Source of the DNA: Bacteroidota bacterium
Lineage (GTDB): Bacteria > Bacteroidota > Ignavibacteria > Tepidaquicellales > Tepidaquicellaceae
Length of the DNA: 64,000 nt
Direction of reading: 5' to 3'
Assembly (NCBI GenBank): GCA_018266875.1
Contig: JAFDZR010000014.1
Coordinates: 130,844 to 194,843, forward strand
Shown: positions 57,693 through 64,000 of the stretch, one piece after another
How positions within the stretch are numbered: the first letter of the stretch is position 1
How the letters are laid out: the number at the start of each line of letters is the position of its first letter
Notes under the pieces: model-generated
Databases searched by the model: none
Seen by the model: the letters and a program-made list of their open reading frames with translations, nothing else
Told to the model about the DNA's origin: nothing
Program-made: the position numbers and the translations under genes

Positions 57693-58037
57693 ATGATGAC
57701 CGATAATTCAAAACTGATACTTACGAAATTGATCCATACGCTGATCTGGCTGTTCTTCAACGTTGTAATATTTTATCTGCTGTATGCAGTAATTGCAAAT
57801 AAGATTGATATCCTGATATGGTTAGGTCTCGGCTGTTTTGTACTGGAAGGGATAATATTACTTCTCTTTAAGAATTACTGTCCGCTGACGCTGGTAGCGC
57901 GGAAATATTCGGACTCGGCTAAACATAACTTTGACATATACATTCCTGAATGGCTGGCGAGATACAATAAGCAGATCTACTCAACCATTTTAGTTATAGT
58001 AATAATTATCCTTATATACCGGCTGTCAGCAAACTGA
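57693..58037 (+). CDS. Small membrane protein of unknown function
   Basis: A 114-residue protein with three predicted helices: LIWLFFNVVIFYLLYAVIAN, ILIWLGLGCFVLEGIILLLF and the C-terminal STILVIVIIILIYRL. Between the second and third helix is NYCPLTLVARKYSDSAKHNFDIYIPEWLARYNK, a polar loop containing a conserved-looking CPLT. No enzymatic motif. It stands alone, between an exported protein and a DUF2071 gene. Confidence 0.65.
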   Translation: MMTDNSKLILTKLIHTLIWLFFNVVIFYLLYAVIANKIDILIWLGLGCFVLEGIILLLFKNYCPLTLVARKYSDSAKHNFDIYIPEWLARYNKQIYSTILVIVIIILIYRLSAN

Positions 58038-58195
58038 ATTTGTTTACAATTTTAATTTCATTTTTAAGTGAAAGAGGAATTACAAAAAACTATGGATTAA
58101 TTTTATGCAGATGGAAGTTCAGTTTATACTTTCAGTATTTATACTAATATAAATTCCGGGAAATATATTTTTTCACAAAGCTTTAATGCGAAATC

Positions 58196-58915
58196 ATGTC
58201 AGATATTTTTCTGAAAGCAGAATGGCGGAAACTTCTTATTATCAATTATCAGGTTGACCGGGAAATACTTCAGCCGTATTTACCTGATAAAACCGAACAT
58301 GATCTCAGGAAAGGCATCTGTTACGTCAGTCTTATTGGATTTATGTTTCTCAATACACGGATAAAGAATATAAAAATTCCTTTTCATGTGAATTTCGAGG
58401 AAGTAAATCTCAGGTTTTATGTCAGACATTGGGATACAAAAACAAATGAATGGAAAAGAGGTGTCGTATTTATAAAAGAGATCGTTCCACGGGCTGCGCT
58501 GACTTTAGCCGCAAATACATTATACGGCGAGCATTATGAAACTCTGCCGTTATCTCATCAATGGCTCACCGGAAAGGATTCAATTACCGTTGAATATTCA
58601 TGGGAAAAATCAGGAAAAAGGAATTCCATAAAAATAAAAACCGGAACGGAACTGACAGAGATTGAAAAAGGAAGCGAAGAAGAATTCATTACCGAACATT
58701 ACCTGGGATACACAAAACTGGATAACGAAAAAACATCTGAATACGGAGTTGAACATCCGCGGTGGAAAATTTACAAAACCCTCGGGTATGAAGTAAATGT
58801 TGATTTCGAAAAAATATACGGAAAGCAGTTCGGATTTTTGGAAAATGAAAAACCGGTTTGCGTATTCCTTGCAGAAGGTTCAGAGATAAGGGTGAGAAAA
58901 GGAAGGAAAATATAG
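58196..58915 (+). CDS. DUF2071 (YqjF-like) family protein
   Basis: A 239-residue soluble protein of the DUF2071/YqjF family: AEWRKLLIINYQVDREILQPYLP, GKGICYVSLIGFMF-type segment, FEEVNLRFYVRH, GVVFIKEIVPRAALTLAANTLYGEHY and FITEHYLGYT. The function of the family is unknown. No signal peptide. It is the last gene before the tRNA-Arg and the putative integrative element. Confidence 0.85.
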   Translation: MSDIFLKAEWRKLLIINYQVDREILQPYLPDKTEHDLRKGICYVSLIGFMFLNTRIKNIKIPFHVNFEEVNLRFYVRHWDTKTNEWKRGVVFIKEIVPRAALTLAANTLYGEHYETLPLSHQWLTGKDSITVEYSWEKSGKRNSIKIKTGTELTEIEKGSEEEFITEHYLGYTKLDNEKTSEYGVEHPRWKIYKTLGYEVNVDFEKIYGKQFGFLENEKPVCVFLAEGSEIRVRKGRKI

Positions 58916-59053
58916 ATTAATTTTTCCGTAACTAAAATAAACTATTATTATAAGAATAGCAGGATTTGAATGAACACTGAAATCAAGTCCGAAGAAGTTA
59001 AAAATATGGTTTGAATGGTTTTCAGAAATTAGCTATTTTACATGTTTTCAAAT

Positions 59054-59127
59054 GCGCCCGTAGCTCAATCGGATAGAGCAACAGCCTTCTAAGCTGTAGG
59101 TTACTGGTTCGATTCCAGTCGGGCGTA
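59054..59127 (+). tRNA. tRNA-Arg (anticodon TCT)
   Basis: A 74-base cloverleaf: acceptor GCGCCCG/CGGGCGT with a G-T end pair, D stem GCTC/GAGC, anticodon stem ACAGC/GCTGT with loop CTTCTAA (anticodon TCT), T stem ACTGG/CCAGT with loop TTCGATT, and discriminator A. CCA is not encoded. An integrase gene follows 208 bases downstream, so the 3' end of this tRNA is a likely attachment site. No second copy of its 3' end lies in the window. Confidence 0.97.
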
Positions 59128-59153
59128 CGATTCGTAATCAAAAAGCGAATTTT

Positions 59154-59181
59154 AAAACCCAATTTTTTTTGGGTTTTTTAA
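59154..59181 (+). terminator. Rho-independent terminator after tRNA-Arg
   Basis: AAAACCCAA (59154-59162) pairs with TTGGGTTTT (59169-59177) around a 6-base T loop, then T residues. Confidence 0.85.
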
Positions 59182-59189
59182 TAATAGTG

Positions 59190-59254
59190 TAATAGTATTT
59201 TACTATTAGTATATTTATATAGCAGTTACTTACTACTGCCCATTATACTGCCCA
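59190..59254. repeat. Palindrome and 9-bp direct repeats between tRNA and integrase
   Basis: TAATAGTA (59190-59197) and TACTATTA (59201-59208) form a palindrome. TACTGCCCA occurs at 59234-59242 and again at 59246-59254, period 12. Such short palindromes and direct repeats next to an att site are the usual form of integrase core and arm sites. The role is inference. Confidence 0.6.
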
Positions 59255-59334
59255 CTGTTCTTTTAGAAAGGTTTATAACTCTGTTTTTGAAAGACTTCAA
59301 TTTACTTTTTTCATTAACTTTAAACTAAACTTCA

Positions 59335-60372
59335 ATGTCATTTTTATTTAAAAGAAAGGATTTCGGATTCTGGTACATTGGCTATTATGATGAGTCAGGA
59401 AAAATGAAAAAGATTTCCACTAATGAGAAACTCAAAACTCGTGCAGATCTTGTTCATGACAATTTCAAAAAAAAGAAAAACAGGAATATCACTCCGGATA
59501 TTCTGTATTTAAAAGATGTTCAGGACATAGTATTTAATTTCATTAAGAACAACTATGTCCCGGGAACTTTGTTGATATACAGGAATGCAATCAAAAACCT
59601 TGATTCGCAATTCGGATATAAACCGATCAAGTCAATCACACTGATTGACATTGAGGAGTATAAATCAAGAAGACTGAAAACAATATCTCCGGTGACGCTG
59701 AATATCGAACTCAGAACCATTAAGGCATTTTTCAATTACTGTGTGAAGTTCAATCTGCTGTCAGAGAACCAGCTGAGCAAAATATCTCAGATTCGGATAC
59801 AGGAAAAAAAACTTCTTACATTTTCTGCAGAGGAAATAAATCTAATAATCGGAAATATACGGCATCAGAAAATGAAGTTGATTGTAACAATAGCTGCTTA
59901 CACCGGACTAAGGCTGAATGAAATACTGCACTTGAAATATTCAAGGATGAACCTGCAGGAAAAAACCATTGAAATTATAAATTCAGGTAAGTTTACGACC
60001 AAGACTAAGAAGAACAGGATAATTCCTGTTCCTAATACTTTGCTTATAGAATTGAGTTCCTTGTTTTCCTATAACGACACTCCCCTATTAATTGATCCTG
60101 ATAATTACATTTTCTCTGCAGAAGGAATAACTCCTTATGACAAGTCTTACATTACAAGAAAATTCAAGTCAGTGCTCCGAAAACTCAATCTCAACGAAGA
60201 CCTTCACTTTCATTGTCTCAGGCATACTTACTTTTCAAATCTGTCGCGTTTGAATGTTCCTGTCAATTACATCAAGGAGCTGGCGGGACATTCATCAATT
60301 AAAACTACGGAGATCTATCTGCATAACTTCCGCCAGGATCTGAATAATTTTGTGCAAGGATTTAAATATTGA
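59335..60372 (+). CDS. Tyrosine-type recombinase/integrase
   Basis: A 345-residue site-specific integrase, cytoplasmic. Residues ~60-155 are the SAM-like core-binding domain. The catalytic domain has Arg193 in AYTGLRLNEILHLKYS, a Lys-rich hairpin (TTKTKKNRIIPVP), His293 and Arg296 in HFHCLRHTYF, His319 in LAGHSSIKTTEIYLHNF, and the nucleophile Tyr328. All five are present, so it should be active. It lies 208 bases after tRNA-Arg. Its 3' end is duplicated downstream at 62141-62223, where the Tyr codon has become a stop. It probably integrates the element at the tRNA. Confidence 0.95.
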   Translation: MSFLFKRKDFGFWYIGYYDESGKMKKISTNEKLKTRADLVHDNFKKKKNRNITPDILYLKDVQDIVFNFIKNNYVPGTLLIYRNAIKNLDSQFGYKPIKSITLIDIEEYKSRRLKTISPVTLNIELRTIKAFFNYCVKFNLLSENQLSKISQIRIQEKKLLTFSAEEINLIIGNIRHQKMKLIVTIAAYTGLRLNEILHLKYSRMNLQEKTIEIINSGKFTTKTKKNRIIPVPNTLLIELSSLFSYNDTPLLIDPDNYIFSAEGITPYDKSYITRKFKSVLRKLNLNEDLHFHCLRHTYFSNLSRLNVPVNYIKELAGHSSIKTTEIYLHNFRQDLNNFVQGFKY

Positions 60373-60483
60373 ATTTTAAATATTTTCGGTTTAAACTTAC
60401 AATATGGAAAAAGAAATAAAATATAACGGTAAGACATATTACCATGCATCGAAGTAAAGAGAAGAAAAGAATTTTCCTTTATT
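60288..60483. repeat. Direct repeat, first copy (integrase 3' end plus following spacer and small ORF start)
   Basis: About 190 bases that recur at 62141-62335 with a constant offset of 1853 bases and no gaps. The first 116 bases differ at 8 positions (about 93% identical). The copy includes the last 28 codons of the integrase, the spacer, and the start of a small basic protein frame that ends early. Confidence 0.92.
60404..60457 (+). pseudogene. Truncated copy of the small basic protein
   Basis: ATG at 60404 reads MEKEIKYNGKTYYHASK and stops at TAA 60455-60457 after 17 residues. The same frame in the second repeat continues for 87 residues. The break, AAGTAAAGAG here against AAATACAGAG there, is a base difference that creates the stop. 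Confidence 0.75.
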
Positions 60484-60510
60484 TATTAATCTATATATGG
60501 TATTATTGAG

Positions 60511-60527
60511 GTGTCAAAATTTGACAC
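60511..60527. promoter_or_regulatory. Palindromic operator candidate upstream of abiEi
   Basis: GTGTCAAA-A-TTTGACAC, a perfect 8-bp inverted repeat with a one-base centre, ends 17 bases before the abiEi ATG. AbiEi proteins are known to bind inverted repeats in their own promoter; the match to a family site is inference. It contains TTGACA, so it may also overlap a promoter. Confidence 0.65.
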
Positions 60528-60543
60528 TTGATTAATACATTGT

Positions 60544-61344
60544 ATGAACAAAAATAGTAATAAAAATATTGATTTTATAGAACTTAACCTGAAAAGTGGT
60601 AGAAAAACCTTTTCCATGAAAGAATTGATAAAATTTAAAGGAGAAAATGTTAATGCTGCTAAACAGTATGTTAAATACTCCATAAAAAAAAGTTTATTAA
60701 AAAATATATCCGAAGGCTTTTATGCAATTTATTCTCCTACAGAAAAAGATTCAGGAAAAATTTCTCCCGGTGATTTTATAGATCAGTTAATGGTATATAA
60801 AAAAATAAATTATTATACCGGTTTATTATCAGCCTCTGCTTTTTATGGAGCGACTCATTACAGACCTTTAGTTTATCAGGTTATTGTTGATAAACAAATA
60901 CACACTCCGAAAAATATATTAGTGGGAATTGATTTTCATAAGAAAAAGCATTTCCCTGAATATTGTATAATTAAACAGAATGGAAACTATGGGTATATTA
61001 ATTATTCCACCCCAGCATTAACTGCCTACGATTTATTTAAATATGAAAAAGAGAGCGGAACTATTGGCAATATTATTCTTGTGATTTCTGACATTCTTTC
61101 ACAAATTAAAATAAGTGATGTTAAAAATTTATTAAAAAATAATATGGAAATGACTTATGTTCAGCGTCTTGGTTTTATTCTCGAAAAACTTGATGCAAAT
61201 GAACTTGCGGTTCCGTTATATGAATATTCCAAAAAAGCGACTGCATATATTCCGCTTTCCAGATTAGGAAAAAAATCCGGAAATAAAAACAGCAGATGGA
61301 AAATAATTGAAAACATAAACTGGAAGGATTTCATTGATACCTAA
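60544..61344 (+). CDS. AbiEi-type antitoxin/transcriptional regulator (type IV toxin-antitoxin)
   Basis: A 266-residue AbiEi-family antitoxin. An N-terminal winged-helix part (MKELIKFKGENVNAAKQYVKYSIKKSLLKNISEGFYAIY) is followed by the AbiEi core, GLLSASAFYGATHYRPLVYQV and TPALTAYDLFKYEKESG, and a C-terminal end (GKKSGNKNSRWKIIENINW). It both represses its own operon and counters the nucleotidyltransferase toxin next to it. It overlaps the toxin gene by 11 bases. Phage defence by abortive infection is the known role of the family; activity here is not shown. Confidence 0.88.
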   Translation: MNKNSNKNIDFIELNLKSGRKTFSMKELIKFKGENVNAAKQYVKYSIKKSLLKNISEGFYAIYSPTEKDSGKISPGDFIDQLMVYKKINYYTGLLSASAFYGATHYRPLVYQVIVDKQIHTPKNILVGIDFHKKKHFPEYCIIKQNGNYGYINYSTPALTAYDLFKYEKESGTIGNIILVISDILSQIKISDVKNLLKNNMEMTYVQRLGFILEKLDANELAVPLYEYSKKATAYIPLSRLGKKSGNKNSRWKIIENINWKDFIDT

Positions 61345-62122
61345 AGCATACATAGATCAATGGAAGATTTATTCACCATGGCAGCAAAATGAATTCGTAG
61401 AACAAGATCTAATTCTTACAAGACTTTTAATCGAATTATATTCAAGTAAATTAATTTCCAACAATTTAGCATTCAGAGGAGGAACAGCATTACATAAATT
61501 ATTTCTTAAGAAAGCTTACAGATACTCTGAAGATTTAGATTTTGTGCAAATACATGCTGGAGAGATTGGGGAAGTTTTAACTGAAATTAGAAAAATTGTT
61601 AAACAAATAATTCCTACAGTACCGAGATATAAGAAATCAATAAGTAATAACACTTTGATCTATTCTTATATTGCTGAATATCCGCCGATTCCTAAAATGA
61701 AAATCAAAATAGAAATTAACACACGTGAACATTTAGCAGTTGATGGAAAAAGAAATTTTAATTTGGAATGTAATTCTGATTGGTTTACCGGCTCAGCTGA
61801 TATAGCTACATTTTCAACCGAAGAATTACTTTCTACTAAACTTCGTGCATTGTATCAAAGAAAAAAAGGAAGAGATCTTTTTGATCTATGGACTGCACGT
61901 GAACTGGATCCTGATTTCAAAAAAACTGTAAAATTATTTAAAGCCTATCTCAAATATGAAAATTTAAACATTACTAAAAAAGAATTTCTTGAAAACCTGA
62001 CGGCAAAAATTGAAGATCCTGTTTTTCAAAATGATATTATCCCGTTAATCCTGAATAGTACTGATTATGATCCGAATATTGCTTTTGAATTTATAAAATC
62101 CAACTATTTTCAGTACTTGTAA
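61334..62122 (+). CDS. AbiEii/AbiGii-type nucleotidyltransferase toxin
   Basis: A 262-residue nucleotidyltransferase. The active-site signature is FRGGTALHKLF (GG at 49-50, Ser/Thr next) with SEDLDF at 65-70, whose acidic pair binds metal; KLRALYQRKKGRDLFDLW is the conserved second motif. These toxins add nucleotides to tRNA or other targets and stop translation during phage infection. It probably starts at TTG 61334, overlapping the antitoxin. It lies between the two direct repeats and ends 18 bases before the second. Confidence 0.9.
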   Translation: MIPKAYIDQWKIYSPWQQNEFVEQDLILTRLLIELYSSKLISNNLAFRGGTALHKLFLKKAYRYSEDLDFVQIHAGEIGEVLTEIRKIVKQIIPTVPRYKKSISNNTLIYSYIAEYPPIPKMKIKIEINTREHLAVDGKRNFNLECNSDWFTGSADIATFSTEELLSTKLRALYQRKKGRDLFDLWTARELDPDFKKTVKLFKAYLKYENLNITKKEFLENLTAKIEDPVFQNDIIPLILNSTDYDPNIAFEFIKSNYFQYL

Positions 62123-62140
62123 TTTAAAGGTTTGGTAAGA

Positions 62141-62223
62141 ACATTCATCAAGTAAAACATCGGAGATCTAACTGCACAACTTCCGTCAGGATCTGAATAA
62201 TTTTGTGCAAGGATTTAAATATT
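62141..62223 (+). pseudogene. Integrase 3'-end remnant
   Basis: The 28-codon tail of the integrase is present again, but the codon of the catalytic Tyr (TAT at 60316-60318) is TAA here (62169-62171). The remaining tail LHNFRQDLNNFVQGFKY is intact. The upstream integrase domain is absent. Confidence 0.9.
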
Positions 62224-62335
62224 GAATATTAAATATTTTCGGTTTAAACTAACAATATGGAAAAAGTAATAAAACATAACGGCAAGACATATTACCACGC
62301 ATCAAAATACAGAGAAGAAAAAAAAATTTCTTATC
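62141..62335. repeat. Direct repeat, second copy
   Basis: Matches 60288-60483 at offset +1853 without gaps. It begins inside the former integrase coding region and runs into the intact small basic protein gene at 62257. Confidence 0.92.
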
Positions 62336-62520
62336 AGCAAATGAATAATCTTCTTCACGGTAAAAAGTATAAGAAGAGGTATGTTAAAAAAGGTGATGAT
62401 TCATTTCCGGAAGGGAAGAAGGTTGAATACAATTATATTGCAGCTCCTAAGTTTAAGAAGGGTAAAGATTATATTGTCAGGGGTAAGTTTATATATATAT
62501 CGGAGGATTTTTTTAGCTGA
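62257..62520 (+). CDS. Small basic protein of unknown function (excisionase-like position)
   Basis: An 87-residue Lys/Tyr-rich protein: KVIKHNGKTYYHASKYREEK, then ISYQQMNNLLHGKKYKKRYV, a possible helix-turn-helix, and a beta-rich end FKKGKDYIVRGKFIYISEDF. Its first residues match the truncated copy after the integrase. In its presumed original place, directly after the integrase, it would occupy the usual position of an excisionase (RDF). No family recognised; the excisionase role is inference. Confidence 0.6.
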   Translation: MEKVIKHNGKTYYHASKYREEKKISYQQMNNLLHGKKYKKRYVKKGDDSFPEGKKVEYNYIAAPKFKKGKDYIVRGKFIYISEDFFS

Positions 62521-62570
62521 ATTTATCAGGAAATTAAGAGAACTATTTCATAAACAGAACATGAATTTTC

Positions 62571-62801
62571 TTAACTGACCTTTTTTATTATTAAATGATT
62601 AATTGTAGCTATTCTAAAAAGAAATTCGTTCTTTAAACCAGATTTCTTTCGGGCATTCTTTTCAGATATATCAAGACTCATTAGTTGCAAAAAATATTTG
62701 TATGAATTATCAAGCATAATAAAATAATCAGCGAGTTGATCTTGTAAATTTTCAACTGAAGCTTTATTATCATCAACTAAATCTTTGGAAAAAGTACTCA
62801 T
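62571..62801 (-). CDS. Small protein of unknown function
   Basis: A 76-residue protein, start ATG 62801, overlapping the end of the next gene upstream by 29 bases. It reads MSTFSKDLVDDNKASVENLQ, then DQLADYFIMLDNSYKYFLQL, and ends in a hydrophobic/basic FRIATINHLIIKKVS. Mostly helical, no recognised motif. It is part of a leftward group of three unrecognised genes inside the putative element. Confidence 0.5.
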   Translation of the reverse strand: MSTFSKDLVDDNKASVENLQDQLADYFIMLDNSYKYFLQLMSLDISEKNARKKSGLKNEFLFRIATINHLIIKKVS

Positions 62802-63294
62802 TAAAAAAATCTATCAAATAAAAAGTGTTAAATGATGATACGGAATCCGTAAAATTACTTTTAAAAGAGAAAAGATTATTGAACATAAAATTCAGCATTA
62901 TAGGTAAATAAATTATTTTCACTAAAGAAAATAAAAGTGTGTGTTTCTCAGTCTTTGTTAATTGCACTTTCCTATTCCCTTTCGTAAAAAGGGGATCTTT
63001 TAAAAAAAGCCAAAGATATTTCAAAGTTTTTGATAATGATCTAACTATAATTAATCCTCTGGTTTCCGAATTTCTATTCACCGCACTGATTGAAGTATAA
63101 ATACTCACAGCGGAATAGAAGAATGCTATAATTACTATTGTATTCTTTGAGTATTCAGAAATAAAATTAATGTAATATGGGTTGTAAGAGTAAAAGATAA
63201 TACAAGTCCATATTACAATTAAATTAGAAACTAATAAAGTTGTGAAAGATCTTATTTTAGATTTCTGATATGTTAATTTTATTATATTCTCCAT
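62773..63294 (-). CDS. Membrane protein of unknown function
   Basis: A 173-residue protein with three predicted helices: FTTLLVSNLIVIWTCIIFY, TIVIIAFFYSAVSIYTSIS and LLFSLVKIIYLPIMLNFMF. A basic loop (RSLSKTLKYLW, FTKGNRKVQLTKTEK) lies between helices two and three. AT-rich and Phe-rich unlike the core genes to the left. No family recognised. Three bases separate it from the lipoprotein upstream. Confidence 0.6.
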   Translation of the reverse strand: MENIIKLTYQKSKIRSFTTLLVSNLIVIWTCIIFYSYNPYYINFISEYSKNTIVIIAFFYSAVSIYTSISAVNRNSETRGLIIVRSLSKTLKYLWLFLKDPLFTKGNRKVQLTKTEKHTLLFSLVKIIYLPIMLNFMFNNLFSFKSNFTDSVSSFNTFYLIDFFNEYFFQRFS

Positions 63295-63297
63295 TTT

Positions 63298-64000
63298 TTA
63301 AGGATTTGGTTCTGGTGGACTTGGCATTGGGCACTCACCACCAACTGTTGAAGGCTTTGCCCAAATATAATATACTCCGGTTGCAGGACATCCATAAAAC
63401 GTTTCTGATGAACCGGGATTTTTCCACAATGCTCCGCAATCGTAAGTGCCGTTTTCCCTTTTAATACAGACTTTAATATACATTTGAACATTTGCATTAT
63501 TTGTAACTTTTACCCTTAATGTGTTTTGTGATGAACATAAATCATAAGGACCCCAGGAAGCTGTAACTCCTATTAAAGATCTCCAATAATCCCACTCACA
63601 TTCATCTGATCCGTTACCGTTACCTGACAATTGTATAGTTTTGCACTGTTCTTTATTTATATCAACTGTTCCGGACCATTGAATATTTGTATTTGTCCTG
63701 GCTACGTAAGAATAATTCCCATTCTTTTTTACTGCAGAAACCGTCCCGTTAGTCTGGTCACATGATGGTGCACCCGAATTAAAGTAATGAGTTAATGTAC
63801 CAATATTAGTATCCTGAAGGGTAACATTTATATTACTCCATCCCGATGATAACGTTGTATAGAAAGTTACCTTTCCATTATCTCCACCATATGGATTATT
63901 ATTTGTATTAGTGCTTGTATTTGTACTTACCGGATCTTCATTCTTATCACAAGATTGAATGTAAAGGATAAAAACAATGTTTTTTCCGCTTGAAAACTGC
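63298..64000 (-). CDS. Putative lipoprotein, 5' end missing (starts beyond the window)
   Basis: The minus-strand frame is open from 64000 to the stop at 63298, about 234 codons, with no start codon placed at the right edge. Near the edge it reads SSGKNIVFILYIQSCDKNED: a hydrophobic segment and a lipobox IQSC. The mature part has GGDNGKVTFYTTLSSGW, VTLQDTNIGTLTHYF, SGAPSCDQTNGTVSA and a Cys-rich end (CEWDYWRSL, CIKRENGTYDCGALW, FYGCPATGVYYIW). Six or more Cys suggest disulphides. It is likely a surface or periplasmic lipoprotein, first of the leftward group. No family recognised. Confidence 0.7.
   Translation of the reverse strand, partial: QFSSGKNIVFILYIQSCDKNEDPVSTNTSTNTNNNPYGGDNGKVTFYTTLSSGWSNINVTLQDTNIGTLTHYFNSGAPSCDQTNGTVSAVKKNGNYSYVARTNTNIQWSGTVDINKEQCKTIQLSGNGNGSDECEWDYWRSLIGVTASWGPYDLCSSQNTLRVKVTNNANVQMYIKVCIKRENGTYDCGALWKNPGSSETFYGCPATGVYYIWAKPSTVGGECPMPSPPEPNP

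Overview
The window looks like part of an Ignavibacteria-type chromosome (Bacteroidota/Chlorobiota group). The evidence is a SprA-type type IX secretion (T9SS) translocon of 2204 residues, three secreted proteins ending in the T9SS sorting domain with a YPNPFNP motif, several outer-membrane beta-barrel proteins, AT-rich DNA, and few Shine-Dalgarno sites except before ribosomal genes. The assignment rests on protein style only; no marker tree was possible.

Layout: 1-3040 (minus) is a surface-glycan segment: a membrane GT-C-like glycosyltransferase, a sugar-nucleotide epimerase and a cut-off GT2. 3316-12326 holds a cupin, a YCF48-repeat T9SS cargo, glutamate dehydrogenase, an HNH protein without an ordinary start codon, aldehyde dehydrogenase, a GNAT and a large Rossmann protein. 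12380-13939 is a solitary NuoM. 14489-19612 has a dockerin-like secreted protein, a repeat-rich gap, and a GT4-toroid fusion paired with a GH130 enzyme. 19993-25750 (minus) is an envelope/stress-like cluster: two barrel proteins, a DUF4382-like lipoprotein, a DUF6600-like lipoprotein, two paralogous LuxR-type response regulators, an iron-permease-like protein and a 49-residue Lmo0937-type membrane peptide. 26020-33673 has Dus, then slipin, GH3 and a VCBS-repeat T9SS cargo in overlapping frames, then a thioredoxin-like T9SS cargo.

35175-40235 is core information processing: YraN and RNase HII on the minus strand, then the ffh-rpsP-khpA-rimM-trmD-rplS operon. 40299-46788 has a deoxynucleoside kinase, two GT9 enzymes, leucine dehydrogenase, and a nucleoside salvage/uptake set (cytidine deaminase, thymidine kinase, BMP lipoprotein). 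46798-56694 is sprA, divergent from a protein that joins a metallopeptidase, a beta-propeller and an Omp85-like barrel.

From 59054 the character changes. A tRNA-Arg(TCT) is followed by a tyrosine integrase, an AbiEi/AbiEii toxin-antitoxin pair, and three unrecognised genes that run off the window. This looks like the left end of an integrative element. The AbiE pair lies between two direct repeats of about 190 bp at a constant offset of 1853 bp. The second repeat carries a dead integrase tail in which the catalytic Tyr codon is a stop; the first carries a truncated copy of a small basic protein that is intact after the second. I read this as a cargo insertion next to the integrase end, and it is the most interesting structure in the window.
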